From the NCBI RefSeq assembly GCF_030345095.1, contig NZ_CP128360.1, positions 372,001 to 436,000 on the forward strand: a stretch of DNA of 64,000 nucleotides, read 5' to 3'. The stretch comes from Solwaraspora sp. WMMA2056 (lineage in GTDB: Bacteria; Actinomycetota; Actinomycetes; Mycobacteriales; Micromonosporaceae). The notes under the pieces were generated by a model. The model had not been told where the DNA came from. It was given only the letters and a program-made list of their open reading frames with translations, and searched no databases. Numbering within the stretch: the stretch's first letter is position 1; every line of letters begins with the position of its first letter. Position numbers and translations under genes: made by a program. Below are positions 1 through 9,700 of this stretch, one piece after another.

Positions 1-448
1 GGTCGGTGAGCTGTCCCTGTTCGACCCCGGGCCGCGTACCGCGACCGCGACCGCGGTCACCGACACCCGACTGGCCCGGCTGCGCAAGCAGGCCCTGCGG
101 CCATGGCTGAACAACCGGCCGGAGATCGCCGAGCAGCTGCTGCGGGTGCTCGCCCGCCGGCTGCGGCGGACCAACGACGCCCTCGCCGACCTGATATTCA
201 CCGACGTGCCCGGCCGGGTGGCCAAGAACCTGCTGCAGATGGCGGGCCGGTTCGGCACCCGCGACGGCGGCGTGCTGCGGGTGACCCACGACCTCACCCA
301 GGAGGAGATCGCCCAGCTCGTCGGCGCGTCCCGGGAGACCGTGAACAAGGCACTGGCCGACTTCGCCTCGCGGGGCTGGCTGCGGCTGGACGGCAAGAGC
401 ATCATCATCCTGGACCCGGAGCGACTGGCCCGCCGGGCCCGGGTCTGA
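1..448 (+). CDS. Crp/Fnr-family transcriptional regulator, C-terminal part
   Basis: The reading frame is open from base 2 and ends at the TGA at 446-448, giving about 148 residues of a protein whose start lies outside the window. The visible part covers the end of the cyclic-nucleotide-binding domain, the long dimerisation helix and a winged-helix domain. The recognition-helix segment [12 protein letters not shown] is typical of Crp/Fnr proteins. Family knowledge: such proteins are cAMP-responsive global regulators in actinobacteria. It stands upstream of a block that also follows crp (Rv3676) in mycobacteria, which supports the Crp assignment; ligand specificity cannot be judged here. Confidence 0.85.
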   Translation, partial: VGELSLFDPGPRTATATAVTDTRLARLRKQALRPWLNNRPEIAEQLLRVLARRLRRTNDALADLIFTDVPGRVAKNLLQMAGRFGTRDGGVLRVTHDLTQEEIAQLVGASRETVNKALADFASRGWLRLDGKSIIILDPERLARRARV

Positions 449-526
449 ACGACCTGCCTCGGCCCGGTCACGGCCGGGCCGCCGCTGAGGCCCTGCCGGG
501 CTGCTGCTGAGCCCCTGCCGGGCCGG

Positions 527-1543
527 TCACGACCCGGGGGCGGTCGCCCGGCAGACCGCGCCGACCGGGGTGATCGGTCGCACCTGCCGGCCCAGCGCCT
601 GCAGCAACGAATCCTCGACGTGGAATCCGTGCACCCACAGCCGGTACCGGGGCAGGTCGCCTTCGTCGGGGCAGAGCACCCGGGCCCCCACCTGTTCGGT
701 GTCCACGTAGCGGATGCCGCCCTGCTCCTGCAGGATCACCACGCTGACGTCGTCGACCGCGATCACGCTGCCCCGGATCTGCTCGGTCTCGTCGTCGGCC
801 ACCTCGACGGTCGTCACCGTTGTCGGCAGCACCGGGGCAGTGGCCACCGAGTAGGACGTCCAGGCCAGCATGATCATGATGGCCAGCTGGCCGAGCCCGA
901 CGAGTGGCCGTACGGTGGCGGCCAGCACCGGGCCGGTCACCGCGACGGCGAGCAGCGGCGGCGCGGCCAGCACCAGCGCCGCGATCCACTCCCCGGCGCC
1001 GACGGCCGCGGCCACGGTCGGGCCGAGCAGGCCGTAGTAGGCGATCAGGAGCGCGGCGAGGGCCGCCAACTGGAATGCCCGACGCTCGTGGACCCGGCGC
1101 AGCGAGAGCTGGAAGGTCGCGGCCACCACGGGCAGCAGCAACGGCAGGTAGAGGATCTTCCAGGTCACCGCCGCGACCAGGAGAGTGACGATCACCAGCC
1201 AGACCGGGACCACCCGCTTCCAGCGGACCAGCAGCGGTATCGGTCGTCGTCGCCAGCCCGCCGGGTCGTTGTCGATGCTGACCGCGAGCACCGCGCTGAT
1301 CGCGAACAGCGCGACCATCGCGCCGGAGACCAGCCGACTCGCCGTGGTGACGAACGCGGCGACCAGGTTCACCGGGTTGACGTTGGCGGCCAGCAGCAGC
1401 GTCGTCTGCAGTTCGCCGCCGGCCTCGACGACGAGCCGCAGCACCGAGACGATGGCCGGCGCGCCGACCACCACGCTCCAGAACTGCTGCGCTGCCCGGT
1501 TCCGCCGGTCCTCGTCCTCCGGGCGGCGGGCCGGCGCGGTCAC
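527..1543 (-). CDS. Polytopic membrane protein partnered with a solute-binding lipoprotein
   Basis: Starts at GTG 1543, which overlaps the TGA of the upstream binding-protein gene (GTGA), so the two are translationally coupled. The 338-residue product has roughly eight hydrophobic segments from about residue 25 to 220, then a soluble C-terminal domain of about 100 residues rich in beta-type sequence. No ABC permease EAA loop and no ATPase neighbour are visible, so it does not look like a transport permease. In mycobacteria a GlnH-type lipoprotein works with the membrane protein GlnX to signal to PknG; an analogous sensor pair is possible but this protein is not recognisably GlnX. A longer upstream reading in this frame is only the shadow of the lipoprotein gene. 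Confidence 0.6.
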   Translation of the reverse strand: MTAPARRPEDEDRRNRAAQQFWSVVVGAPAIVSVLRLVVEAGGELQTTLLLAANVNPVNLVAAFVTTASRLVSGAMVALFAISAVLAVSIDNDPAGWRRRPIPLLVRWKRVVPVWLVIVTLLVAAVTWKILYLPLLLPVVAATFQLSLRRVHERRAFQLAALAALLIAYYGLLGPTVAAAVGAGEWIAALVLAAPPLLAVAVTGPVLAATVRPLVGLGQLAIMIMLAWTSYSVATAPVLPTTVTTVEVADDETEQIRGSVIAVDDVSVVILQEQGGIRYVDTEQVGARVLCPDEGDLPRYRLWVHGFHVEDSLLQALGRQVRPITPVGAVCRATAPGS

Positions 1544-2493
1544 TGGCGGATTTTGTCGTCGTGGTCGAGCAGATCGGGTGCGCCGATCGGCGGTGGCTGC
1601 TGCGCCTCGCCGAGCCAGTTGCCGAGGGTCACGGTGTACGCCGTCTGCCATGCGGTCGCCTCGCCGCGTTGGCTCTGTTCGTAGCTCTTGGCCAGGAAGT
1701 AGGCGACCAGGTCCCGCAGGTTCTCGTCCTCCAGCGGCACCCCGATGCCGAGCGCCTCCTCCACCCCGAACGGCATGTCCACCAGTTCGAACTCGGTGGG
1801 GTCCTCGGACAGGAAGCCGGCGAGGATCGTCTCGTCGGAGACCATCGCCTGGAACTTGCCGTCGAGCAGACCGTCCCGGCAGTCCGACGGGCTGTCCGCC
1901 TCCCCGACCGGGACGGACAGCTCCTTCAACATGCTCTGGGTGGTGGAGCCACCGGCGACGCAGACGGCGTACTCGTCCTTGCGCAGATCCGGGATGGTCT
2001 GGATCTCGTCGGCGTACTCCTTCAGGACCAGCACCTCCGGCGTGGTGATCAGGTACGGTCCGGCGAAACCTACGTCCTTCGCCCGCTCGTCGGTGATGGA
2101 GAAGCTGGCCACCACGATGTCGACCCTGCCACTGCGCAGAAATTCGACCCGCTGCTCGGTGGTCAGCGGAACCCACTGGATGCTCTGGTCCCCTTCGAAC
2201 CCGAGGGACCTGGCGATGTAGCGGGCGACCTCGATGTCGAATCCTCTGCGGGTGTTCCCGTCGAGGTAGGACATCAGCGGAAAGTCCGGATTGACGCCGA
2301 TACGCAGCTTGGCCCGGTCGTGGATGGTGGACGCCTCGCGTAGCTGTTGCACGGTCGGCAGGCCCGGATCGGTGTCGTCGTCGCAGGCCGCAGCCGTGGC
2401 CAGCAGCAGTGTCGCAGCCACCGCGATGGTGGTCACGAGCTGGCGTGGCCGACTACGGCGGACCGGATCCGGGGAAATGGTCACATCCGTCAC
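1540..2493 (-). CDS. Amino-acid-type (family 3) solute-binding lipoprotein
   Basis: 317 residues. The N-terminus has an Arg-rich stretch, a hydrophobic segment (about 19-36) and a lipidation Cys at 37 (TAAAC), so it should be anchored outside the membrane. The rest matches the SBP_bac_3 fold: RIGVNPDFPLMSY near the start, GFDIEVARYIA, a DIVVASFSITDER segment and the C-terminal lobe with a conserved FAGPY. Family members bind glutamate, glutamine, aspartate or related amino acids. No permease or ATPase genes lie nearby; the only partner is the coupled polytopic protein downstream, suggesting a sensory rather than an uptake role (inference). Confidence 0.8.
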   Translation of the reverse strand: MTDVTISPDPVRRSRPRQLVTTIAVAATLLLATAAACDDDTDPGLPTVQQLREASTIHDRAKLRIGVNPDFPLMSYLDGNTRRGFDIEVARYIARSLGFEGDQSIQWVPLTTEQRVEFLRSGRVDIVVASFSITDERAKDVGFAGPYLITTPEVLVLKEYADEIQTIPDLRKDEYAVCVAGGSTTQSMLKELSVPVGEADSPSDCRDGLLDGKFQAMVSDETILAGFLSEDPTEFELVDMPFGVEEALGIGVPLEDENLRDLVAYFLAKSYEQSQRGEATAWQTAYTVTLGNWLGEAQQPPPIGAPDLLDHDDKIRQ

Positions 2494-2659
2494 GGCAGCC
2501 TCCGCCCGTCAACGACAGTAACGGTCGATCATGCACTGGGCAGCCGTCCACATTGCCGGCCGTCCTCAATCTAGCCGTCGACGGCAAGCGCCTCTGATCA
2601 CCCGTTCAGCGGATTGCCGCACCGCCGCCGGCGTCGTCCGGTCACGCCACTGGGCGAGG

Positions 2660-3337
2660 CTACGGGCGAATCTCCGCCAGCAACTCGCGCATTTCGCCGA
2701 TCTCCGCCTCCTGGCTGGTCGCGATCGACTCGGCCAACTGCCGGACCGCCGGGTCGGCACCGTCCGCGCGCAGGATCCGCGCCATCTGCACCGCGCCTTC
2801 GTGATGACGGATCATCATGTCGAGAAACCGCCTGTCGAATTCGACGCCCGTCGAATTCGACAGGGCGGTCATCTCGTCACCGGTCATCATGCCCGGCATC
2901 CCGTGATGCCCGTCCGCGCCGGTGTGCTGTCCAGGGCTCGGCAACGGCTGACCCCACTCGGTGAGCCAGCCGGCCATCTGGTCGATCTCCGGGTCCTGCG
3001 CCGCACGGATCCGCCCGGCCAGATCCTGCACGGCGGCGCTCGCCGACCGCCCGGCGACAAGCCCCGCCATCTCGATCGCCTGCTGGTGGTGCGGGATCAT
3101 GTCACGGGCGAAAGCGATGTCCGTCGCGTTCGGCGCGGCGGGGGCGGTGGCCGCCGGCGGCTGGGTCGTGGGGCCGGAGTCGTCCACCGACGGGCCGACG
3201 GCGCAGCCGCTGAGCAGTACGGCTGCGGCCGGACCCCCGACGACGGCGACGGCGACGGCACGGCTGCCGGTCGCCAGGGCGACCCGCACGCCGGTGGTCA
3301 CCGCCGTCCACCGCGACCACCAGGTGTGCACTGTCAA
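2660..3337 (-). CDS. DUF305-family lipoprotein
   Basis: 225 residues. The start is TTG 3337, chosen because AGGAGGAG lies 7 bases upstream; a GTG two codons further in is the alternative. The signal sequence ends in the lipobox LLSGC (Cys 45). The mature part has two DUF305 repeats, each with a His-His pair: DMIPHHQQAIEM (HH 83-84) and DMMIRHHEGAVQM (HH 178-179), joined by a His/Met-rich linker (DGHHGMPGMM, about 142-151). DUF305 is a ferritin-like four-helix family often linked to copper or other metals; the His/Met residues suggest metal binding but its role is not established. Confidence 0.85.
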   Translation of the reverse strand: MTVHTWWSRWTAVTTGVRVALATGSRAVAVAVVGGPAAAVLLSGCAVGPSVDDSGPTTQPPAATAPAAPNATDIAFARDMIPHHQQAIEMAGLVAGRSASAAVQDLAGRIRAAQDPEIDQMAGWLTEWGQPLPSPGQHTGADGHHGMPGMMTGDEMTALSNSTGVEFDRRFLDMMIRHHEGAVQMARILRADGADPAVRQLAESIATSQEAEIGEMRELLAEIRP

Positions 3338-3452
3338 CGTCGATCTCCTCCTGTCGGTACCCGTAACGGATACGGTCGGCGACCACGGATGGTTGCGGGT
3401 CGATCCGACATCGTCGCCACCGGCGACCGTCTCGACATCGTCGCAACCGTGA

Positions 3453-4469
3453 TCAGGCCGCCTTGACGCTCGCCGGTGTCGTGGACCTGCTGTGGGCCGA
3501 CGGGCGACCGGCGGTGGCGGCCGCCAGCAGGCAGCCGGCGAGCGTCCAGCCGACGAGAACCGACCACTGTCCGAGGGTCGGGGCGTCGGGAAAGTAGGAG
3601 ATGCTGCGGATCAGCGACACCGACGCGCCGGGTGGGAAGAACTGGCCGATCGCGCCCCAGGGTCGGGGCAGGAACTCGACCGGCAGCATCGCGGCGGAGA
3701 TCGGGCTGCCGACCAGCATGATCACGACCGTGCCGACGCCGACGCCGTGCAGCCCGATCAGGTTCCGCAGGCCGATCACCGTGGCTGCGATGGCGGCGAT
3801 GGTGAGGCCACTGGCGGCGACGTTGAGGGCGAATGCCCCGCCGAGGATGCGGAACGCCACCTGGCCGACGAGCGCGACCATGACACCGGCCGTCCCGGCC
3901 AGCACCGCGAGGGTCAGCAGCCGCCGACCGGTGCCCTGGATGCCGATCGCGATGAAGATCCCGCCCTTGAGCCCGCCGAGCAGCAGCGGGAAGAAGAACG
4001 CGCTGAGTCCGGCACCGTGCTCGTCGTGCGGCGACAGCGGTACGACATCGGTGACCTGCGGTCGATCGGTGGCGGCCGGATCGGCGGCACCGAACGCCGC
4101 CGACAGTGCCTCGATGAGCTGGCGGGCCACCGTACTGGCACCCGAGGCGACCAGCAGTTCCGGCGGCGTCCCGTCGCCGACCACGACCGCGCCGTAGACG
4201 TCCCGGTGCCGGATGGCGTGCACCGCGTCGGCGCGGTCGGCGTAGCGCCGGACGACGAACTCGTGCGGTCGGGCCTGGTCCAGCGCGTCGGTGACGGCCT
4301 GCGACGCGCCCTGCGGCGCGACCAGACCGATCGGTACGCCGCGTGGCTCGGCGTACACGGCGGGCCAGGTGAACGCGGCCATGATCGCGGTCGCCGCCAC
4401 CGCGAGGATCGCCCCGGTCAGCAGGCACCGGCTGATCCGGGTCGGTTGGTCCGGGTGCGGCTGGTCCAT
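3453..4469 (-). CDS. ABC-2/YhgE-like membrane protein
   Basis: 338 residues, ATG start. One transmembrane helix lies at about 14-34, followed by an extracytoplasmic domain of about 110 residues, then five or six helices from about 155 to 320. This layout is that of YhgE/Pip and ABC-2-type permease relatives (DUF3533-like). No ATPase gene is adjacent, so it may act alone or with a distant partner. Substrate unknown. The last helix ends close to the C-terminus, followed by a short Ser/Thr-rich tail. Confidence 0.6.
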   Translation of the reverse strand: MDQPHPDQPTRISRCLLTGAILAVAATAIMAAFTWPAVYAEPRGVPIGLVAPQGASQAVTDALDQARPHEFVVRRYADRADAVHAIRHRDVYGAVVVGDGTPPELLVASGASTVARQLIEALSAAFGAADPAATDRPQVTDVVPLSPHDEHGAGLSAFFFPLLLGGLKGGIFIAIGIQGTGRRLLTLAVLAGTAGVMVALVGQVAFRILGGAFALNVAASGLTIAAIAATVIGLRNLIGLHGVGVGTVVIMLVGSPISAAMLPVEFLPRPWGAIGQFFPPGASVSLIRSISYFPDAPTLGQWSVLVGWTLAGCLLAAATAGRPSAHSRSTTPASVKAA

Positions 4470-4549
4470 CGGCCACCTCAGCCCGCTCGGCTACTTCTGG
4501 CCTGCCCAGCCTAGGGGCGCGGGGTGCACCTCAACTGGTGTTTGCCAAG

Positions 4550-6205
4550 TCAGCGGGCGGCCAGAACCGGGCCGAACAGCCCGTGTGGCCCCTTGCCTGC
4601 CAGGCAGCGGTAGCTGTGTTCGCCGCCGGCCAGCGCCACCTCGCCCGGTCCGAGTACCGCGAACCGCCAGTCACTGACGTCCATCCGCAGGGTGACGAGC
4701 CGGAACACCTCCGCGCTGCACCCCGCCCGTACGGTCGGGTCCGCCTCGATCGTGGCGTGGTCGGCGCCGGACAGGTGGGCCGGCAGCTCGCCCACGGCGA
4801 AGGTCTCCCAGGTGTGCCGCCCGGTGCAGGCGACGACCGCGAGCTGCTGCTGCCCGCCGGTCAGCTCGCCCTCGAAGCACTCCAGGTCGTCCGGGCAGCG
4901 CAGACCGGGGCGGGTGGCCAGCTCGCAGTTGGGCAGTACGGCACCGGCCGGTCCGGTGACGCCGGCCGGGCGGGGGGTGCGCTCCTGTGGCGTGGCCACC
5001 GACGGCCGGTCGAACCCACCGGGCAGGGTGCCCTTCGCGACCATCCAGGTGCCGACGCTCGTCATCGCGAGCAGCACCAGCACCCCGAGCCCACCGGCCA
5101 GCAGGCGCATCCGGGGGTGCGCGGTGGCGGTACCGGGTCGGGCAGCCGGGGTGAGCGCGCCAGCGACCGCACCGTTCGCACCGTTCGCACCGGGCGGGCC
5201 GACCGCACCGGGCGGCTGCGGAATCGGCACGGTCCAGCTGGTCTGCTCACTCGGTTGCGCCGACGGTTGCGCCGGCACCGACGCGCGGCCGCCACTCACC
5301 GTGCCACCGGTCGACGGCCCGCCCGAGACCGGGGCGATCGAGAACGGCGGCCGGTGCGGCGCCGCCGGGCTCCAGTGCGGGCCGAGCGGTACGGCGGCCA
5401 GCATGTCGCGCAGTGCGACCGCCGAGGGTCGCGCCGCGGGGTCGTTGGCCATCCCCTGACGCAGCACGTCGGTGAACGCCGTCGGCACGCCGGGCAGCTC
5501 CGGCAGGGGCCGGTCGAACAGTTCGAGCAGCATCACCAGGCTGGGACTGCGGTCGTCCTCCCAGCGGGGCGGCCGGCCGCGCATGATGGCGTACAGGCTG
5601 GCGCAGAGGGCGTAGACGTCGGCGGCGGGCGACGGTGGGCGGTGGTGGAACGACTCGGGCGCGGCGTACGCGGGGGTCAGCACCTCGAGGGTGACCGACG
5701 CGTCGCGCGCCTCGACGAGTACGGCGAGGCCGAAGTCGGCCAGCGCCGGTTCGTTGAAGCGGGAGTAGAGGATGTTGGCCGGTTTGACGTCGCGGTGCAG
5801 CACGCCGAGGTGGTGTGCGTCGGCGAGGGCGTCGGCGATCTTCACCCCGACGTCGCGGGCCTCGAAGGCGTCCAGCGGCGAGGTCTTCATCCGGTCGCCG
5901 TACGAGCCGTCGCACATCTCCATGATCAGGTACGGGTGCATGTCGGAGGTGACCCCGACGTCGAACAGGTCGACGACGTGAGGGTGCGAGGACATCCGCC
6001 CGGCGGCCCGCGCCTCCCGCATGAAGCGACGCTGTTCCCGTTCGTTGTCCAGGGGACGGTTCTCGACCTTGACGGCGACCTCGCGGCCGACCGATTCCTG
6101 GACGGCGCGGTACACGGTGGCGAATCCGCCCCTGGCAAAGACTGACAAATCCGACAGTCCAGGCACCATGGGGAACGGCAGTGCGCTCGGCGTCCTGTCG
6201 TTCAC
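4550..6205 (-). CDS. Membrane-anchored Ser/Thr protein kinase
   Basis: I place the start at GTG 6205 (551 residues); the frame is open to TTG 6223. The kinase domain carries the glycine loop (ARGGFATVY, 24-32), the ATP-binding Lys 46, the catalytic loop HRDVKPAN (137-144) and DFG 157-159, so it should be active. A Pro/Gly/Thr-rich linker follows, then one transmembrane segment at about 375-395. The outer domain of about 150 residues has Cys residues and an HTWE segment resembling the extracytoplasmic Septum_form-type domain. It is a Hanks-type kinase expected to sense something outside the cell. No phosphatase gene adjoins it. Confidence 0.88.
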   Translation of the reverse strand: MNDRTPSALPFPMVPGLSDLSVFARGGFATVYRAVQESVGREVAVKVENRPLDNEREQRRFMREARAAGRMSSHPHVVDLFDVGVTSDMHPYLIMEMCDGSYGDRMKTSPLDAFEARDVGVKIADALADAHHLGVLHRDVKPANILYSRFNEPALADFGLAVLVEARDASVTLEVLTPAYAAPESFHHRPPSPAADVYALCASLYAIMRGRPPRWEDDRSPSLVMLLELFDRPLPELPGVPTAFTDVLRQGMANDPAARPSAVALRDMLAAVPLGPHWSPAAPHRPPFSIAPVSGGPSTGGTVSGGRASVPAQPSAQPSEQTSWTVPIPQPPGAVGPPGANGANGAVAGALTPAARPGTATAHPRMRLLAGGLGVLVLLAMTSVGTWMVAKGTLPGGFDRPSVATPQERTPRPAGVTGPAGAVLPNCELATRPGLRCPDDLECFEGELTGGQQQLAVVACTGRHTWETFAVGELPAHLSGADHATIEADPTVRAGCSAEVFRLVTLRMDVSDWRFAVLGPGEVALAGGEHSYRCLAGKGPHGLFGPVLAAR

Positions 6206-6227
6206 ACCGTAAACGGTACCCAACGTC

Positions 6228-6656
6228 TCAGCCGGAGAGCGCCACCCGCCCCTCGCGACGACGCTCGACGTACAGCGCGACCCCGGTCACCACCGCGCCC
6301 AGACCTTCCCAGGCCGCGACCCCGACGAACCGCAGCGGAGCCACCTCCGCCGCCACCAGCACGCCGAACACCACGGTCGTCACCAGCCGGAACACGACGG
6401 TGAACAGGAAGAACGGCCGCCAGTCGGTGACCGCGGCCAGCAGGTAGTAGACACCCATGTTGAACGACGCCATCGACGACGCCGCCATGAACGTACGGGT
6501 GTAGTCACCGGCCACCCGGTCCGCCGCCGGCACCACGTCGAACCCGAGCATCACCAACAGGACGTCCGGCTGGACCAGCCCCACCGCGCCCAGCAACAGG
6601 GCCATCGCCCCGAAGACGGCGATGGTCCAACCGGCAACCGAACGGGGCAGCTTCAT
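6228..6656 (-). CDS. Small four-helix membrane protein, function unknown
   Basis: 142 residues starting at ATG 6656, preceded by AAGGA at suitable spacing; a longer reading to 6698 lacks support. Four hydrophobic segments are visible (about 8-30, 52-75, 82-102, 108-128). The short C-terminal tail is Arg-rich. I do not recognise the family. It lies upstream of the kinase gene on the same strand, 22 bases from its GTG, so the two may be co-transcribed. Confidence 0.6.
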   Translation of the reverse strand: MKLPRSVAGWTIAVFGAMALLLGAVGLVQPDVLLVMLGFDVVPAADRVAGDYTRTFMAASSMASFNMGVYYLLAAVTDWRPFFLFTVVFRLVTTVVFGVLVAAEVAPLRFVGVAAWEGLGAVVTGVALYVERRREGRVALSG

Positions 6657-6710
6657 CAGGGGGGTCCTTCCGGCCACAGTGACCCCCTGGCGGGACACTG
6701 TGGCTTCAGG

Positions 6711-9700
6711 CTAGCTACCGCTCGGTCCGACCCACATCGTCGGGTCCGGTGACCGCTCGGCACCGGGTGTACCGTCCACTGCCGACCGGATCTGCTCGGC
6801 GGTGGCCCGTTCGCTGACCTGCTCGGTCGCGTAGGCGAGGGTCACCGCCTGATCGGCGGCCAGCCGGGCCGCCGTACCGTCGCCGGTGGCCGCCAACGCG
6901 GTGGCCAGGACGCCGAGCGCGATCACCCGGCTCCGGACGTCCTCGGCGGCGGCGTGCAACGCCCGACGCGCCCAGTGCAACGCCGCCTCCGGCTGCCCGT
7001 CGGCGAGCAGCGCGGAGGCGTACCGGGCCAACGCCTGCCGCCGGGAGAACAGCACCGCAGGGCTGCCGGCGGCGGTCGCGATCGGTGCCAGCAGGCCCAC
7101 TGCGGTCGCCGCGTCCCCCGCCGCCAGCCGTGCCGACGCGAGCAGCACCCGGGGCGCCACCTGGACCGCCGCCAACGGATTGTGCGGCTCCACCGAGGTC
7201 AGCACCGACTGGGCCAGCCGCTGCGCCTCGTCGATCTCACCGCGTTCCAGCGCGACGAACCCGCACAACGTGCCGGCCATCGCGATCAGCAGCGGATGGT
7301 CGATCCGTTCACCCTGCGCCAACGCGTCGGACAACAGGTCGACGGCATGGTCGCGCTCACCCAGCCCACGGGCGACCGCGCCACGGGCCAGCAGCGCGAA
7401 ACCCCGGCCCCAGTCGTCGGCCGCGCTGTCGAAGTCGCGGTACGCCCGACGCGCCGACTGGTCCGCCTCGGCGAGCTCACCCAGCTCGGCCGCCGCGAAC
7501 GCCTCGACCGCCCGCAACGTGCCGACCGCCCACGCCTCCCCCACCCGCTCACCGAACGGCAGGAACACCTGCGCCAGCCGCCGAGCGTCGGCCAACCGGC
7601 CGGAGAGCAACCGGGCGAACGCCGTCGTCCCGCGCAGCCACGCCCGACCAACCGGATCGTCGAGCTCGGCGAAGAGCCGGGCCGCCCGGCCCAACACCGC
7701 GTCGGCCCCGGCGAAGTCACCCCGGGTCGTGGTCACCCAGGCCAGGCTCTGCAGCGACCACGCCTGCCCGCGCAGGTCGCCGGCGGCCAGGTTGACCTGG
7801 TACGCGGCGGCGAACCGGCTGCTCGCCCGACTGAGCCGGCCGGCCAGGAAGTCGGCCATGCCGAGCCGGCGCATCGCCTCGGCCCGCTCGGCGGGCAGCC
7901 CCACCTCGGTGGCCACCTGCAGCGCTTCCCGCCACGTCGCCGTCGCCCGGGTCGAGTCACCCAGCGCCCGGTGGGCCCGCCCGGCCACCAGCAGCGCACC
8001 GGTCCGGGCGGTCGCGTCGTCGGCCGCGTTGGCGAGCACCTTCTCCGCGTCGGCGAGGGCGTCCGCCGCCCGGCCGGTCTGTAGCAGTGCCCGCGTGTAC
8101 ACCAGCCGGTCGGCGGCGGGCACCGACTCGCCGCCCAACGTGGTCGCCCGCTCGGCGTACTCGACGGCCAGCTGCGGCTCGCCACCGGCGATCGCCTTGC
8201 GGGCCGCCCGGCCCAGCGCGGCCACCCCGATCGCCGCCACCGTACGGGCCGGTGCGTCCGGTCGCAGACCCACCGCCTCGGCGAGCCCGACCGCCCGCTC
8301 GGCGTGCTCGGCGATGAAGGCGTCCCGCAGCGCCAGGCTCTCCACCGTGTCGGCCCACCGGGCCAGGCAGGCGTGCCGCTCGGCCAGGTCCGCCTTACCG
8401 ATGCCGGCGTACGCCGCCTCCCGCATCAGCGGGGTCGGAAATGCGTACCCGGTCCGGGTCCGCCGCAGCATCCGGCGCTGCAGCAGCTCCTCGACGGCGC
8501 GGGCCAGCTCCACGGCGACCACCGCCGCCGGGCGACCGTCGCGGCGGTCCCGCAACGCCTCCAGGGTGCCCTCCGGCACGACGTCACCGACCACCGACGC
8601 GTCCCGCAGCACCGACCGCGCGTCGGCCGGCAGCGCGTCGATCCGGGCGGCCAGCACCGCCGCCAGGTCCCGGGAGAGTAGCCGGCTGCTCAGCGAGCCC
8701 GGTACCAGCCGCCAGTCCACGTCGTCGACGGCCCCGTCGCCAGGCACCGGGCCGGTCCGGGTCAGCGCCCCCCGCTCGATCAGCAGGGTGACCAGTTCCG
8801 CCAGGTAGAACGGGTTGCCCTGGGCGGTGGCCAGCAGCCGGTCCACGTCCGGCTGCGGCAACCGGCCACCGCTGAGGTACGAGGTGAGCAGCCGGGCCGC
8901 GTCGGCACCGCGCAACGGCGGCAACGCGTGCACCTCGGCGTCGGCGACCCGGTTCAGCGCGCCGGCGGTGGTGCGGACCAGCTCGGGGCGGCCCAGCAGC
9001 AGCACCAGCACCGGGCCGGTCAGCCGCGACAGGGTCTCGCCGAGTGCCTCGACCGTCTCCGGCAGGGCGTCGTGCAGGTCGTCGACGACGACCAGCAGCG
9101 GCGTCTCCCGGGCCAACGCGCTGAGCAGGTCGGCGACCGCGCCGGGGATCGCCTCCGCGTCGAGCACCGGGGCGTCGGCGGTCAGGTCCGCCGGCCCCGA
9201 CGACGGGTGGGCGGTCGGCGGATCGGCGTACCCGAGCAGGTTCAGCAGCAGGTCGACGGCGATCGTCGGCGGCTGCGGGGAGAGCCGGGTCAGCCGGTGG
9301 CCGAGCCGGCGCAGTCGCTCCTCGACGACGGCCCGGGTGACGGCGGTGGACCCGTCGCGGGGCAACCCGGCCGCGATCCGCACCAGGTCCGCCAGCGGTG
9401 CCAGCCGTCGGCGCTCGCCGAACGCCGCGCAGCGCACCGACAGCACCCGGGCACCGGTCGGGGCGGCGTACCGGCCGGTGCCGACGTCGTAGCCGGCCGC
9501 GTACCGCTCGACCTCGGCGGCGAACCGGGACTTGCCGATGCCGGCCTCCGCCGTCAGCACCAGCACCCGGGGCTCGCCGTTGTCGATCACCTCGGTGAGC
9601 CGGCCGGCCAGCCGGCCCACCTCGGCCTCCCGGCCGACGAACGGTGCCTGGTCGCCGATGCCGGACCGGGTGCCGGGCGCGTCGTGCAGGCCGAGCAGTT

